Assembly (NCBI RefSeq): GCF_020711255.1
Contig: NZ_JAJFAW010000026.1
Span: 1 to 64,000, forward strand
Direction of reading: 5' to 3'
DNA from: Hymenobacter plasmatis
Lineage (GTDB): Bacteria > Bacteroidota > Bacteroidia > Cytophagales > Hymenobacteraceae
Length of the DNA: 64,000 nucleotides
Position 1 is the stretch's first letter. Every line of letters begins with the position of its first letter. The translations under genes and the position numbers were made by a program. The notes under the pieces were generated by a model that saw only the letters and a program-made list of their open reading frames with translations, had not been told where the DNA came from and ran no database searches. This document shows positions 17,392 through 26,503 of the stretch, one piece after another.

Positions 17392-17544
17392 AACGTCATG
17401 CTGGGCCGCCTGTCATGCTGACGAAGGAACCATCTTATCACGCCTGAGTCGTTCAGCGGCGATATGATGCTTCCTTCGTCAGCATGACAGACGATTGAGC
17501 TAGCACTGAGACTGAGCTAAAGATGCTCTGCTCCGCATGACGTT
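17392..17544. repeat. Palindromic intergenic repeat copy 2 (nested)
   Basis: Inner 20-base arms CTGTCATGCTGACGAAGGAA (17410-17429) and their exact reverse complement (17471-17490) lie inside an outer pair AACGTCATGC / GCATGACGTT (17392-17401 and 17535-17544). The outer right arm includes a degraded AGATGCTCTGCTCCGCATGACG. This looks like one element inserted into another. TTGAGCTA occurs at 17495. Confidence 0.85.
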
Positions 17545-17560
17545 ATGTTACCCTTCCTTT

Positions 17561-19492
17561 ATGAAAAACAACCTCCGTCTCCTGATGTCGCTGCTGGGCC
17601 TTTCGCTGCTGAGTGAAACTGCCTCGGCGCAGACGGCGAAACCCGCCGCGTACTCGCAGCGCATGGCCGACGCCTTCATCAGCTGGCACCCGGATTCCAT
17701 CGTCATCGGCAAAAACAAAACCGCCCGCTGGGACTACGAGCAAGGCCTGATGATGCGCGCCCTGGAGCGCGTGTGGCAGCGCACCGGCAACGCGAAGTAC
17801 TTCACCTATATTCAGAAAGACCTCGACCAGTTTGTGCAGAAGGATGGCACCATCCGCACCTACAAACCCGATGATTTCAACCTCGACAATCTGACCACGG
17901 GCCACGCCCTGCTGCTGCTCAGCCAGGTATCGGGCCCCAACCAGGAGCGCTACCAGAAAGCGGCCCAACTGCTGCGCAAGCAGATAGAAGGCCAGCCGCG
18001 CACTAAGGAAGGCGGCTTCTGGCACAAGAAAATCTACACCAACCAGATGTGGCTTGACGGCTTGTACATGGCCGAGCCGTTCTACGCCGAGTACAGCAAG
18101 GTTTTCAACCAGCCAGCTGGTTTCGATGACGTAGCCAAGCAGTTTGCGCTGATTGAGAAGAACCTGGTGGACCCCAAAACCGGTCTGCTCTACCACGGCT
18201 ACGACGAGAGCCGCGAGCAGCAGTGGGCCAACAAAACCACCGGCCAGTCGCCCAATTTCTGGGACCGCGGCATTGGCTGGTACAGCATGGCGCTGGTCGA
18301 CGTGCTCGACTACTTCCCGCAGAACCACCCGCAGCGCCCCGCCCTCATCAAGGCCCTAAAGCGCCTGGCCCCGGTACTGGCAAAGTACCAGGACCCCAAA
18401 ACCGGCACCTGGAGCCTGGTAATGGCCCAGGAAGGCCGCAAGGGCAACTACGCCGAGGCCTCGGGCAGCAGCATGTTTGTGTACGCGCTGGCCAAAGGCG
18501 TGCGCATGGGCTACCTCGATAAAAGCTTCGCCCAGGTGGCCCGGAAGGGCTACGACGGCCTGCTCAAGTCATTTGTGGCCACCGAGCCCGGCGGCGCGCT
18601 GGCTTTCAATGGCACAGTGAGCGTGGGTGGCCTGGGCGGCAAGCCCTACCGCGACGGCTCCTACGACTACTACCTGAGCGAGCCGCTGCGCAAGAACGAC
18701 CTGAAGGGCGTCGGCCCGTTCATCCTGGCCAGTACGGAGATGGAGATTGCCGCCGAAAACGGCATTGGGCAGAACAAAACCGTGGGGCTGGATTACTTCT
18801 TCAACCACGAGATGCGCAAAAACAGCATCACCGGCGAGCCGGAGCAGTGGCACTACACCTGGGAGGAGCGCACGCACGGCGGCTTCTGGCTGTGGGGCAA
18901 CCAGTTCCGAGAGCTGGGCGCCAAGACCGTGGCCATCCCCGCCGCGCCCACTGCGGCCAGCCTCAAGAACCTGAGCGTCTACATCATTGTGGACCCCGAC
19001 ACGCGTAAGGAAAGCCCCCAGCCCAACTACATCCAGCCCGCCGACAGCAAGGCCGTGACCGACTGGGTGAAGGCCGGCGGCACGCTGGTGCTCTTCGCCA
19101 ACGACACGGCCAACTGCGAAATCAAGCACTTCAACGAGCTGGCAAAAAACTTTGGCGTGCAGTTCACCGACCAAAGCGTGAACATGGTGCAGGGCAGCCA
19201 GTTTGAGCAGGGCAAAGTGGAGCTGAGCTCCGGCAAAGCGGTGTTCAAAAACGCCGCGACGGCTTACATCAAGGAGCTGTCGGTGCTGGCGGTGCAGGCG
19301 CCGGGCCAGCCGCTGGTCACCAACAACGGCAAGGTCATCATGGCCACCGCCAAGTTGGGCAAGGGCCGGGTCTTCGTCCTCGGCGACCCGTGGCTGTATA
19401 ACGAGTACGTGGACGGCCGCAAGATTCCGGCTACGTTCGAGAACTTCCAGGCCGGCAAAGACCTGGCCACCTGGCTGCTGAGCAACAAGTAG
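17561..19492 (+). CDS. GH105 unsaturated rhamnogalacturonyl hydrolase with C-terminal DUF4350-like domain
   Basis: The 643-residue secreted protein has a signal peptide ending TASAQ. Residues about 30-385 are a GH105 (YteR/YesR-like) alpha/alpha-barrel, with FNLDNLTTGHALLLL, QMWLDGLYMAEPFYAEY, NFWDRGIGWYSMALVDVL and YAEASGSSMFVYAL. This family removes the unsaturated uronic acid that pectate or rhamnogalacturonan lyases leave on oligosaccharides. The last 160 residues (SVYIIVDPDT ... DWVKAGGTLVLFANDTANCE ... GKGRVFVLGDPW) look like a DUF4350/GATase-like domain of unknown role. ATG 17561 is chosen at the signal peptide. The gene follows the CE12-GH28 fusion, separated by a palindromic repeat. 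Confidence 0.92.
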   Translation: MKNNLRLLMSLLGLSLLSETASAQTAKPAAYSQRMADAFISWHPDSIVIGKNKTARWDYEQGLMMRALERVWQRTGNAKYFTYIQKDLDQFVQKDGTIRTYKPDDFNLDNLTTGHALLLLSQVSGPNQERYQKAAQLLRKQIEGQPRTKEGGFWHKKIYTNQMWLDGLYMAEPFYAEYSKVFNQPAGFDDVAKQFALIEKNLVDPKTGLLYHGYDESREQQWANKTTGQSPNFWDRGIGWYSMALVDVLDYFPQNHPQRPALIKALKRLAPVLAKYQDPKTGTWSLVMAQEGRKGNYAEASGSSMFVYALAKGVRMGYLDKSFAQVARKGYDGLLKSFVATEPGGALAFNGTVSVGGLGGKPYRDGSYDYYLSEPLRKNDLKGVGPFILASTEMEIAAENGIGQNKTVGLDYFFNHEMRKNSITGEPEQWHYTWEERTHGGFWLWGNQFRELGAKTVAIPAAPTAASLKNLSVYIIVDPDTRKESPQPNYIQPADSKAVTDWVKAGGTLVLFANDTANCEIKHFNELAKNFGVQFTDQSVNMVQGSQFEQGKVELSSGKAVFKNAATAYIKELSVLAVQAPGQPLVTNNGKVIMATAKLGKGRVFVLGDPWLYNEYVDGRKIPATFENFQAGKDLATWLLSNK

Positions 19493-19503
19493 TCGCGGCG
19501 GGG

Positions 19504-19549
19504 CCGGCAGGGCGGTGACGGTAAGTTGAGCTGGCTTTGGCCCTGCCGG
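19504..19549. terminator. Hairpin between GH105 and S9 peptidase genes
   Basis: CCGGCAGGGC (19504-19513) pairs exactly with GCCCTGCCGG (19540-19549). The 26-base loop contains TTGAGCTG. There is no T-run, so its role as a terminator is uncertain. Confidence 0.35.
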
Positions 19550-19626
19550 TATGGCAAAACCGGGAGGCGAGGCGTAGCTTAGCGGCTCAACGATGCCCCG
19601 GCCTCGGGTGCTACTTCTTCGCTGTT

Positions 19627-21672
19627 ATGACCAAATATTTAATGCTGGCTTCCCTAGCCTTGCCGCTGGCGGGGCACGCCCAAACCACTCCCACGCCGCG
19701 GGCCCTGCGCCTGAGCGACCTGGCTCAACTCCGCGATGTGGCCGACCCGCAGCTTTCGCCCGACGGGGCCTGGGCGGCCTACACCGTGACGCGGGCCGAC
19801 ACGGCCGCCGACAAGCGCAACGCCGACGTGTGGATGGCCCGCACCGACGGCTCGCAGAACCTGCGCATCACCACCGACCCCAAAAGCGAAACCAAGCCCC
19901 GCTTCAGCCCCGACGGCAAGTACCTGAGCTTCCTTTCGAGCCGCGGCGAAGACGACGCCGGCGATGCCCAGCTCTGGCTGCTGAACCGCGCCGGCGGCGA
20001 AGCCGAAAAAGTGACCAAGCTGCGCGGCAGCGTGTCGGACTACGTATGGGCACCCGATGGCAAGCGCATTGCCATGATTATCCGCGATGCCGACCCGGAC
20101 TCGCTGTCGGCTGCCCAAAAAACCAAGAAGAAAACCGCGCCGCCCATCGTCATCGACCGGTTTCAGTTCAAGCAGGACGTCGACGGCTACCTCAACAAGC
20201 AGCGCCAGCACCTCTACGTGTTCGACGTGGCCACGCGCAAGCTCGTGAACCTCACGCCCGGCGTGTACGACGAGCACATGCCTGCCTGGAGCCCCGATGG
20301 CAAGCAGCTGGTATTCTCCAGCAAGCGCGGGCCCGACCCCGACCGCCACGACAATTACGACCTCTTCCTCATTGATGCCACGGCCGGCGCCACCGCCCGC
20401 CCGCTCACCACCAACGAAGTACCGGACAGCGCGCCCAACTACGGCAGCCGCCCCGCCTGGAGCCCCGACGGCAAGAGCATTGCCTTCGTGCAGGGCGGCC
20501 CCAAGGAGCAGCTGGTGTATGCCCTGCACCAGCTAATGGTGGTACCTGTAAGCGGCGGCACCCCGCGCGCTCTCACCGCCGGCCTCGACCGCAACACCAC
20601 CAAGCCCCAGTGGTCGCCCGACGGCAAGAGCATCTACTTCCTGCTCGAAGACGACCGCGCCGTGTCGCTGGCCCGCGTGCCCGCCGCCGGTGGCAAAATC
20701 GAAAAAGTCCTCACCGGCGCCCGCGAGGTGGGCGACTACGCCCTGGCCCGCAACGGCCAGCTGGCGGTGCTCACCGGCCAGGCCCAGCAGCCCAACGAGG
20801 TGTTTGCACTGGGCAAAAAGGCCGCCCTGCGCCCGCTTTCCAAGCAGAACGACGAGTGGCTGCGCGGCCTCACGCTGGGCGACGTGACGCCCATTCAGGC
20901 CAAGAGCAAGGACGGCACGCTGGTGAGCGGCTTCCTAATCAAGCCGGTGGGCTACCAGGCGGGGCGCAAATACCCCACGCTGCTGCGCATTCACGGCGGG
21001 CCGGTGTCGCAGTTTGGCTACGGCTTTTCGTTTGAGTGGCAGTACTTCGCGGCAAATGGCTACGCCGTGGTGGTGGCCAACCCGCGCGGCAGCTCGGGCC
21101 GCGGCCTCGACTACAGCAAGGCCATCTACGCCGACTGGGGCAACAAAGACACCGACGACGTGCTGGCCGTGGTAGACTACGCCGTGGCCCAGGGCCTGGC
21201 CGACCCAGACCGCCTGGGCGTGGGCGGCTGGAGCTACGGCGGCATCATGACCGACCAGGTCATTGCCCGCGACCAGCGCTTTAAGGCGGCGGTGAGCGGC
21301 GCCAGCATCGGCAACGTGCTGGCCGGCTACGGCACCGACCAGTACATCCGCGACTACGAAACCGAGCTGGGCACGCCCTGGAAGAACACCGACGTGTACC
21401 TGCGCGTGTCGTACCCCTTCTTCCACGCCGACCAGATTCACACGCCCACGCTCTTTCTCTGCGGCGAAAAGGATTTCAACGTGCCCCTGCTCAACACCGA
21501 GCAGATGTACCAAGCCCTGAAAAGCCTGAATGTGCCCACGCAGCTCGTTATCTACCCCGGCCAGTTTCACGGCATCAGCACGCCCAGCTACGTGAAGGAC
21601 CGCTACGCCCGCTATCTGAGCTGGTACAACAAGTACCTCATGCCGAAAGCAGGCGCCTCCAGCGGCCAATAA
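19627..21672 (+). CDS. S9 family peptidase (prolyl oligopeptidase/acylaminoacyl peptidase type)
   Basis: The 681-residue protein has a signal peptide ending AGHAQ. It has an N-terminal beta-propeller with repeated SPDG blades (QLSPDGAWAAYTV, FSPDGKYLSFL, WSPDGKQLVFSS, WSPDGKSIAFV). The C-terminal alpha/beta hydrolase starts near residue 440. The catalytic Ser is in GGWSYGGIMT, Asp in CGEKDFNVP and His in PGQFHGIS. Family members cleave short peptides or acylated amino acids, and this one is likely periplasmic. It sits inside the pectin locus, but no family knowledge links it to pectin, so co-localisation may be coincidental. The ATG at 19627 is chosen at the signal peptide. Confidence 0.93.
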   Translation: MTKYLMLASLALPLAGHAQTTPTPRALRLSDLAQLRDVADPQLSPDGAWAAYTVTRADTAADKRNADVWMARTDGSQNLRITTDPKSETKPRFSPDGKYLSFLSSRGEDDAGDAQLWLLNRAGGEAEKVTKLRGSVSDYVWAPDGKRIAMIIRDADPDSLSAAQKTKKKTAPPIVIDRFQFKQDVDGYLNKQRQHLYVFDVATRKLVNLTPGVYDEHMPAWSPDGKQLVFSSKRGPDPDRHDNYDLFLIDATAGATARPLTTNEVPDSAPNYGSRPAWSPDGKSIAFVQGGPKEQLVYALHQLMVVPVSGGTPRALTAGLDRNTTKPQWSPDGKSIYFLLEDDRAVSLARVPAAGGKIEKVLTGAREVGDYALARNGQLAVLTGQAQQPNEVFALGKKAALRPLSKQNDEWLRGLTLGDVTPIQAKSKDGTLVSGFLIKPVGYQAGRKYPTLLRIHGGPVSQFGYGFSFEWQYFAANGYAVVVANPRGSSGRGLDYSKAIYADWGNKDTDDVLAVVDYAVAQGLADPDRLGVGGWSYGGIMTDQVIARDQRFKAAVSGASIGNVLAGYGTDQYIRDYETELGTPWKNTDVYLRVSYPFFHADQIHTPTLFLCGEKDFNVPLLNTEQMYQALKSLNVPTQLVIYPGQFHGISTPSYVKDRYARYLSWYNKYLMPKAGASSGQ

Positions 21673-21845
21673 GCTCGCCCGGCAGCTCAAATTCAATCTA
21701 TATATTCGAATGAAAAACAGTTGGTTATGCCCCATGGGTGAAGCCTGGCCAGTTGTTTTATTAGCGCCGCTGCGCTCAAGTAGCTGAGGGACAAACCAAC
21801 CTGATGAAGGCCGCCGCAAAGCCAGCGTGAGCGCCTGGCGGAAAC

Positions 21846-21872
21846 CGTTGCACAAACGATTATGTGCGAAAA
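21846..21872 (+). promoter_or_regulatory. LacI-type operator candidate C (before symporter gene)
   Basis: CGTTGCACAAACGATT shares CGTT and AACGATT with candidates A and B but has one base less between them. ACAAACGATTAT, centred on CpG 21857-21858, matches six of eight fixed positions of the LacI/GalR pattern. The centre is 134 bases before the symporter start, the same distance as at the other sites. Confidence 0.4.
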
Positions 21873-21923
21873 TCTAGTTTTTTCTTTCAGAAGCGGTTTT
21901 TTTAGCGGAACATTACTTTCCCT

Positions 21924-21931
21924 TAGCTTCG
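21924..21931 (+). promoter_or_regulatory. Possible -7 box before symporter gene
   Basis: TAGCTTCG resembles TAnnTTTG and lies 68 bases before the start codon at 21992. There is no clear -33 element. Confidence 0.3.
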
Positions 21932-21991
21932 CTAGCACTATGCCACGCTGCAAACGTGGCGGGCGTAGCCTTCCAACACCAACTACACTCA

Positions 21992-23674
21992 ATGAACAAG
22001 CTCTCCACGATTGATTACATCGTTTTCTTCGTCTACTTCATCATTGTATCCGGCTATGGCATCTGGATTTACCGGCGCAAGACCGGCCACGATGGTACCC
22101 TGGAGGGCGATTCCAAAGACTACTTCCTCGCCGAAGGCTCCCTGACGTGGTGGGCCATCGGCTCCTCCCTCATCGCCTCTAACATCTCGGCCGAGCAGTT
22201 TGTGGGCATGTCGGGTTCGGGTTTCAAAATGGGCCTGGCCATTGCCACCTATGAATGGATGGCAGCCATCACGCTGGTGGTCGTGGCCACGTTCTTCATC
22301 CCGGTGTATCTGAAGAATCACATCTTCACGATGCCCCAGTTCCTGAACCAGCGCTACAACAGCACCGTGGCCATGATTATGGCCATTTTCTGGCTGGCGC
22401 TCTACATCGTGGTCAACCTGACCTCGATTCTCTACCTCGGCGCCATCGCCATTAGCAGCATCGCCGGCCTCAATCTCGACTTCTGCCTGTACGCACTGGC
22501 CGCGTTTGCCGTGCTTATCACGCTAGGGGGCATGAAGGTGATTGGCTTCACCGACGTAATCCAGGTGTTCTTCCTGATTCTGGGCGGCCTGGCCACCACC
22601 TACCTGGCCCTGAACCTCGTGGCCGAGCACAGCGGCCAGACTGGCGTGCTCAACGGCTTCCACCTGATGACGCAGCAAGCCGGCGACCACTTCCAGATGA
22701 TATTTAAGAAGGACAACCCCAACTTCATCGACCTGCCCGGCCTGACCGTGCTGCTCGGCGGCATGTGGATTGTGAACCTGAACTACTGGGGCTGCAACCA
22801 ATACATCACCCAGCGCGCCCTCGGCGCCGACCTGCCCACGGCCCGCGCCGGCATCCTGTTCGCCGCTTTCCTCAAGCTGCTCATGCCCGTGATTGTGGTG
22901 CTGCCCGGCATTGCCGCCTACGTGCTGTACAAGTCCGACGTGTTCAGCACGGAGATGATGCAGAACGGCGAGCTCAACCCCGACCGTGCTTACCCGGTGC
23001 TGCTCAACATCCTGCCCGTGGGCCTCAAGGGGCTTTCCTTCGCCGCGCTCACGGCCGCCGTGGTAGCCTCGCTGGCCGGCAAAGCCAACAGCATTGCCAC
23101 CATCTTCACCCTCGACGTCTACAAAAAAGTCATCAACCCCGAGGCTTCGGAAAAGAAACTGGTGCACGTGGGCAAAGCTGCCGTTATCGTGGCCATGATT
23201 TTGGGCGTGCTCATCGCGCCGCACCTGGGCATCGATAAGAAAGGCGGTTTCCAGTACATTCAGGAATACACGGGTTTCGTGTCGCCGGGCATTTTTGCTA
23301 TGTTCATCCTGGGCTTCTTCTGGAAGAAGACCACCTCGTCGGCGGCGCTGTTTGCCACCATCGGCGGCTTCCTGCTGTCGGTGCTGTTCAAGTTCCTGCC
23401 CAATTTCGCCGACCTCTCCTTCCTGGCGCCCTTCGGGTTTGCGGTGAAGAACGCCGACGGCGTTTACGAAATCCCGTTCCTCGACCGGATGGGCTTTGTG
23501 TTCGTCATCTGCATCGTGGCCATGGTGCTCATCAGCTTGTTTGAAACCAGCCGCGGCGTAAAAACCAATGGCCTGGAAGTAGACCGGAGCATGTTCAAAA
23601 CCACCCGCGGCTTTGCCATCGGCTCCATTGCCATCTTGGTTATTCTCACCACGCTCTACACCATTTACTGGTAA
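21992..23674 (+). CDS. Sodium/solute symporter (SSS family, SGLT-like)
   Basis: This inner-membrane transporter of 560 residues has about 13-14 membrane helices. Sodium-symporter features include WWAIGSSLIASNISAEQF and GMSGSGFKMGLAIATYEW near the N-terminus, and NYWGCNQYITQRAL in the middle. The family moves sugars, uronates or other small solutes with Na+. A LacI-type site and its place in the pectin locus suggest that it imports galacturonate or a pectin-derived sugar, but the substrate is inferred. I chose ATG 21992 (MNKLSTIDYIVFF). A palindromic repeat follows the gene. Confidence 0.92.
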   Translation: MNKLSTIDYIVFFVYFIIVSGYGIWIYRRKTGHDGTLEGDSKDYFLAEGSLTWWAIGSSLIASNISAEQFVGMSGSGFKMGLAIATYEWMAAITLVVVATFFIPVYLKNHIFTMPQFLNQRYNSTVAMIMAIFWLALYIVVNLTSILYLGAIAISSIAGLNLDFCLYALAAFAVLITLGGMKVIGFTDVIQVFFLILGGLATTYLALNLVAEHSGQTGVLNGFHLMTQQAGDHFQMIFKKDNPNFIDLPGLTVLLGGMWIVNLNYWGCNQYITQRALGADLPTARAGILFAAFLKLLMPVIVVLPGIAAYVLYKSDVFSTEMMQNGELNPDRAYPVLLNILPVGLKGLSFAALTAAVVASLAGKANSIATIFTLDVYKKVINPEASEKKLVHVGKAAVIVAMILGVLIAPHLGIDKKGGFQYIQEYTGFVSPGIFAMFILGFFWKKTTSSAALFATIGGFLLSVLFKFLPNFADLSFLAPFGFAVKNADGVYEIPFLDRMGFVFVICIVAMVLISLFETSRGVKTNGLEVDRSMFKTTRGFAIGSIAILVILTTLYTIYW

Positions 23675-23698
23675 GCTTTCAAGCAAAGCTCAATAGGC

Positions 23699-23800
23699 CG
23701 TCATGCTGAGCGCAGCCGAAGCATCTCGCGTGCAATAGTAAACTCAATCAATAAGATTAGTTACAGCACGCGAGATGCTTCGGCTGCGCTCAGCATGACG
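23699..23800. repeat. Palindromic intergenic repeat copy 3
   Basis: Arms 23699-23733 and 23766-23800 are 35-base exact reverse complements. They begin CGTCATGCTGAGCGCAGCCG and continue through AAGCATCTCGCGTGC. The 32-base loop is AT-rich. Confidence 0.95.
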
Positions 23801-23840
23801 TTCTGCTTTATGTCAACCCGCCTTTTTACCCTTATTTGCT

Positions 23841-24695
23841 ATGAAACTCCTTCGTTACGGCCCTCCCGGCCAGGAAAAGCCGGGCATTATACAGGGCACC
23901 CAGCGCTACGACGTATCTGCGTTTGGCGAAGACTACAACGAAGCCTTTTTTGAGCACGATGGCCTGCAGCGGTTAGCTCAATTTGTGCAGGCCAACGCCG
24001 GCCAGCTGCCCCTGGTGGCCGATACCGAGCGCCTGGGCCCGCCCGTAGCCCGGCCTTCCAAAATCGTGTGCATCGGCCTGAACTACTCCGACCACGCCCG
24101 CGAGGTAGGCGCCACGCCCCCCGCCGAGCCAGTGCTGTTTCTGAAGTCCACTACCGCGCTGGTCGGGCCTTTCGATGACATCATCATCCCCCGAAACTCG
24201 GTGAAAACTGACTGGGAAGTGGAGCTGGCCGTGGTCATAGGCAAGCGCGCTTCCTATGTGGAGGAAGCCGATGCGGCCGGCTACATCGCCGGGTACACGT
24301 TGCACAACGACGTATCGGAGCGCGAGTTTCAGATGGAGCGCAGCGGCACCTGGGACAAGGGCAAGGGCTGCGATACCTTCGCGCCGGTGGGCCCCTTCCT
24401 GGCCACGCCCGACGAAATGGGCGACGTGGACAACCTGCGCCTCTGGCTCATGCTGAACGGGACCATGGTGCAGGACGGCACCACGGCCAACCTGATTTTC
24501 AACATTCCCTTCCTTATTGCCTACGTCAGCCAATTCATGACCCTGCTGCCCGGCGACATCATCTCGACGGGCACGCCGGCGGGGGTGGGCCTGGGCTTTA
24601 AGCCGCCGGTGTACCTCCAGCCTGGCGATGTAGTGGAGCTGGGCATCGACCACCTGGGCACGTCGCGCCAGGTGCTCAAGGCCTACGCGGGCTAG
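23841..24695 (+). CDS. Fumarylacetoacetate hydrolase (FAH) family protein
   Basis: The 284-residue cytoplasmic protein belongs to the FAH superfamily. It has VCIGLNYSDHAREVG, the metal-binding acidic residues in KTDWEVELAVVIGK, GYTLHNDVSEREFQ, KGCDTFAPVGPF, and the C-terminal STGTPAGVG. Members cleave or hydrolyse 2,4-diketo or related acids. In sugar-acid pathways, relatives act as 2,4-diketo-3-deoxy-fuconate/rhamnonate hydrolases. Its position between a symporter and GH43 in a pectin locus fits a role on a sugar acid from rhamnogalacturonan side chains, but no dedicated partner dehydrogenase is next to it. The exact reaction cannot be assigned. Confidence 0.9.
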   Translation: MKLLRYGPPGQEKPGIIQGTQRYDVSAFGEDYNEAFFEHDGLQRLAQFVQANAGQLPLVADTERLGPPVARPSKIVCIGLNYSDHAREVGATPPAEPVLFLKSTTALVGPFDDIIIPRNSVKTDWEVELAVVIGKRASYVEEADAAGYIAGYTLHNDVSEREFQMERSGTWDKGKGCDTFAPVGPFLATPDEMGDVDNLRLWLMLNGTMVQDGTTANLIFNIPFLIAYVSQFMTLLPGDIISTGTPAGVGLGFKPPVYLQPGDVVELGIDHLGTSRQVLKAYAG

Positions 24696-24715
24696 TCGCT
24701 CAGCTTCTGCCTCTT

Positions 24716-24792
24716 GTCATGCAGAGCGTAGCGAAGCATGACAGACGGTTTGCAACGAAGCAGTAGAGATGCTTCGCTGCGCTCAGCATGAC
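24716..24792. repeat. Palindromic intergenic repeat copy 4 (shorter)
   Basis: Imperfect 24-base arms GTCATGCAGAGCGTAGCG... (24716-24739) and ...CGCTGCGCTCAGCATGAC (24769-24792) enclose a 29-base loop. The spacer GAAGCATGACAGACGG suggests a collapsed or truncated copy. It ends 34 bases before the GH43 start. Confidence 0.8.
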
Positions 24793-24825
24793 GTTCTTTT
24801 TTGGGTAGACTCTAAGCAGCAAGCG

Positions 24826-26481
24826 ATGGCGGCACAGCTAAAGCGGATAGTTCGAAGCGTTGTAATTCTGAGTATCGGCTTGAGCCTGCAGGCTCAAGCC
24901 CAGGCCACGCTTTCCCAGGTTTGGGTGCCCGACCTGGGCAACGGCACCTACAAAAACCCGGTGCTGTACGCCGACTATTCGGACCCGGACGTAGTGCGGG
25001 TCGGCACCGATTACTATCTCACGTCGTCGAGCTTCAACAGCGTGCCGGGCCTGCAAATCCTGCATTCCAAAGACCTGGTGAACTGGACCATTATCGGGGC
25101 CGCGTTTCAGGAACAGCTGCCGGTAGCCGAGTTCCGGCTGCCCCAGCACGGCAACGGCGTGTGGGCGCCGGCCATCCGCTACCACAACAAGCAGTTTTAC
25201 CTCTACTACCCGGACCCCGACCGCGGCATTTACGTGACGCGCGCCACCAACCCCGCTGGCCCCTGGGAGCGCCCCAAGCTGATAAAGGAAGCTAAAGGCT
25301 GGATAGACCCCTGCCCACTGTGGGACGAAGATGGCAGCGCCTACCTTGTGCACGCCTTCGCCGGCAGCCGGGCCGGGTTCAAGTCCATTCTGGCCGTATC
25401 GCGCCTGAGCGCCGATGGCCTGCAGGTCACGGGCGACGACGTGCTGGTTTTCGATGGGCACGCCAAGCACCCCACTATCGAAGGGCCCAAGTTTTACAAG
25501 CGCCACGGCTACTACTACATTTTCGCGCCCGGCGGCGGCGTGCCCACCGGGTGGCAAACCGTCCTGCGGTCCAAGAGCGTATTCGGCCCCTACGAAGACC
25601 GGATTGTGATGGACCAAGGCAAAACCACCGTCAACGGCCCGCACCAGGGCGCGTGGGTCGATACGCCCGACGGCAAGGAGGACTGGTTTCTGCATTTCCA
25701 GGACCAGGGCCCCTACGGCCGGGTGGTGCACCTGCAGCCCATGGCCTGGAAAAATGACTGGCCTGTTATCGGCGAAGACCCGGATGGCGACGGCAAGGGC
25801 CAGCCCGTGCTCACGTACCGCAAGCCTCGCGTGCCCGGCCCAGCGCAGCCCCTGGCCACCCCGGCCACTTCCGACGAGTTCAGCGGCCCCGCGCTGGGCC
25901 TGCAGTGGCAGTGGCACGCTAACCCGCAGTTGGGCTGGGCCTTCCCCAACGGGCCCCAGGGCTACCTGCGCCTCTACGCCGTGCCGCTGCCCACCGACTT
26001 CAAAAACTACTGGCAAGCACCCAACCTGCTGCTGCAAAAGCTGCCGGCCGAGCGCTTCACGGCCACCACCAAGCTCACCTTCACGCCCCGGTTCGATGGG
26101 GAAAAAGTTGGGCTGATAATGATGGGGCTCGACTACGCCTACCTCTCCGTCACGAGTCACAACGGGCAGTGGCGCATCGCCCAAACCACCTGCCACGACG
26201 CCGACAAGCTCACCCTCGAAACTGGGGCCGCGCCGCTCATGATTGCCGCTCCGGCTTCCGGCACCATCTACCTGCGGGTGCAGGTGAGCCCCGGTGCCAA
26301 GTGCCGCTTCAGCTACAGCCGCGATGGCAAGCTGTTCGAAACAGTTGGGCCTGATTTCCAGGCTCGCGAAGGCAAGTGGATTGGAGCCAAAGTGGGCATG
26401 TTCTGCAGTCGCATCGGCAAAACCAACGACGCCGGCAACGTCGATTTGGACTGGTGGCGCATCACTGAGAATGGGCAATAG
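24826..26481 (+). CDS. Glycoside hydrolase family 43 with C-terminal beta-sandwich domain
   Basis: The 551-residue secreted enzyme has a signal peptide ending LQAQAQA. The five-bladed beta-propeller (about 40-340) carries the GH43 residues: base Asp in ADYSDPDVVRVG, the pKa-modulating Asp in WIDPCPLWDEDG, and acid Glu in IEGPKFYKRHG. The last 200 residues, from TPATSDEFSGPALG, form a concanavalin-like beta-xylosidase C-terminal domain. GH43 enzymes of this shape are beta-xylosidases or alpha-arabinofuranosidases. Here removal of arabinose or xylose side chains from pectin is likely. The ATG at 24826 is used; an upstream frame opens inside the repeat element. Confidence 0.92.
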   Translation: MAAQLKRIVRSVVILSIGLSLQAQAQATLSQVWVPDLGNGTYKNPVLYADYSDPDVVRVGTDYYLTSSSFNSVPGLQILHSKDLVNWTIIGAAFQEQLPVAEFRLPQHGNGVWAPAIRYHNKQFYLYYPDPDRGIYVTRATNPAGPWERPKLIKEAKGWIDPCPLWDEDGSAYLVHAFAGSRAGFKSILAVSRLSADGLQVTGDDVLVFDGHAKHPTIEGPKFYKRHGYYYIFAPGGGVPTGWQTVLRSKSVFGPYEDRIVMDQGKTTVNGPHQGAWVDTPDGKEDWFLHFQDQGPYGRVVHLQPMAWKNDWPVIGEDPDGDGKGQPVLTYRKPRVPGPAQPLATPATSDEFSGPALGLQWQWHANPQLGWAFPNGPQGYLRLYAVPLPTDFKNYWQAPNLLLQKLPAERFTATTKLTFTPRFDGEKVGLIMMGLDYAYLSVTSHNGQWRIAQTTCHDADKLTLETGAAPLMIAAPASGTIYLRVQVSPGAKCRFSYSRDGKLFETVGPDFQAREGKWIGAKVGMFCSRIGKTNDAGNVDLDWWRITENGQ

Positions 26482-26503
26482 GCGGTAAGCCATCTGCTCC
26501 ATC

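Larger units (their letters stand above)
21673..21991. other. Intergenic region before the SSS symporter gene (319 bases)
   Basis: The region holds the weak operator candidate C (21846-21872) and a T-rich stretch (21880-21920). It also holds a possible -7 box, TAGCTTCG, at 21924. No gene or RNA is recognised. A GC-rich dyad lies around 21812-21842 (CCGCC ... GGCGG) without further support. Confidence 0.4.

Noticed and set aside
21807-21845. Possible cobalamin riboswitch or structured RNA before the symporter gene
   Set aside because: GCCGCCGCAAAGCCAGCG and GCCTGGCGG can pair, but the conserved B12-box and core helices are not present.
24769-24825. Upstream start for the GH43 gene inside the repeat element
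   Set aside because: The added residues come from the palindromic repeat, and the signal peptide begins shortly after the ATG at 24826.
24838-26502. Long open frame (554 codons) antisense to the GH43 gene
   Set aside because: The frame is a codon-bias shadow; its predicted protein lacks domains, while the GH43 frame has all catalytic residues and a signal peptide.
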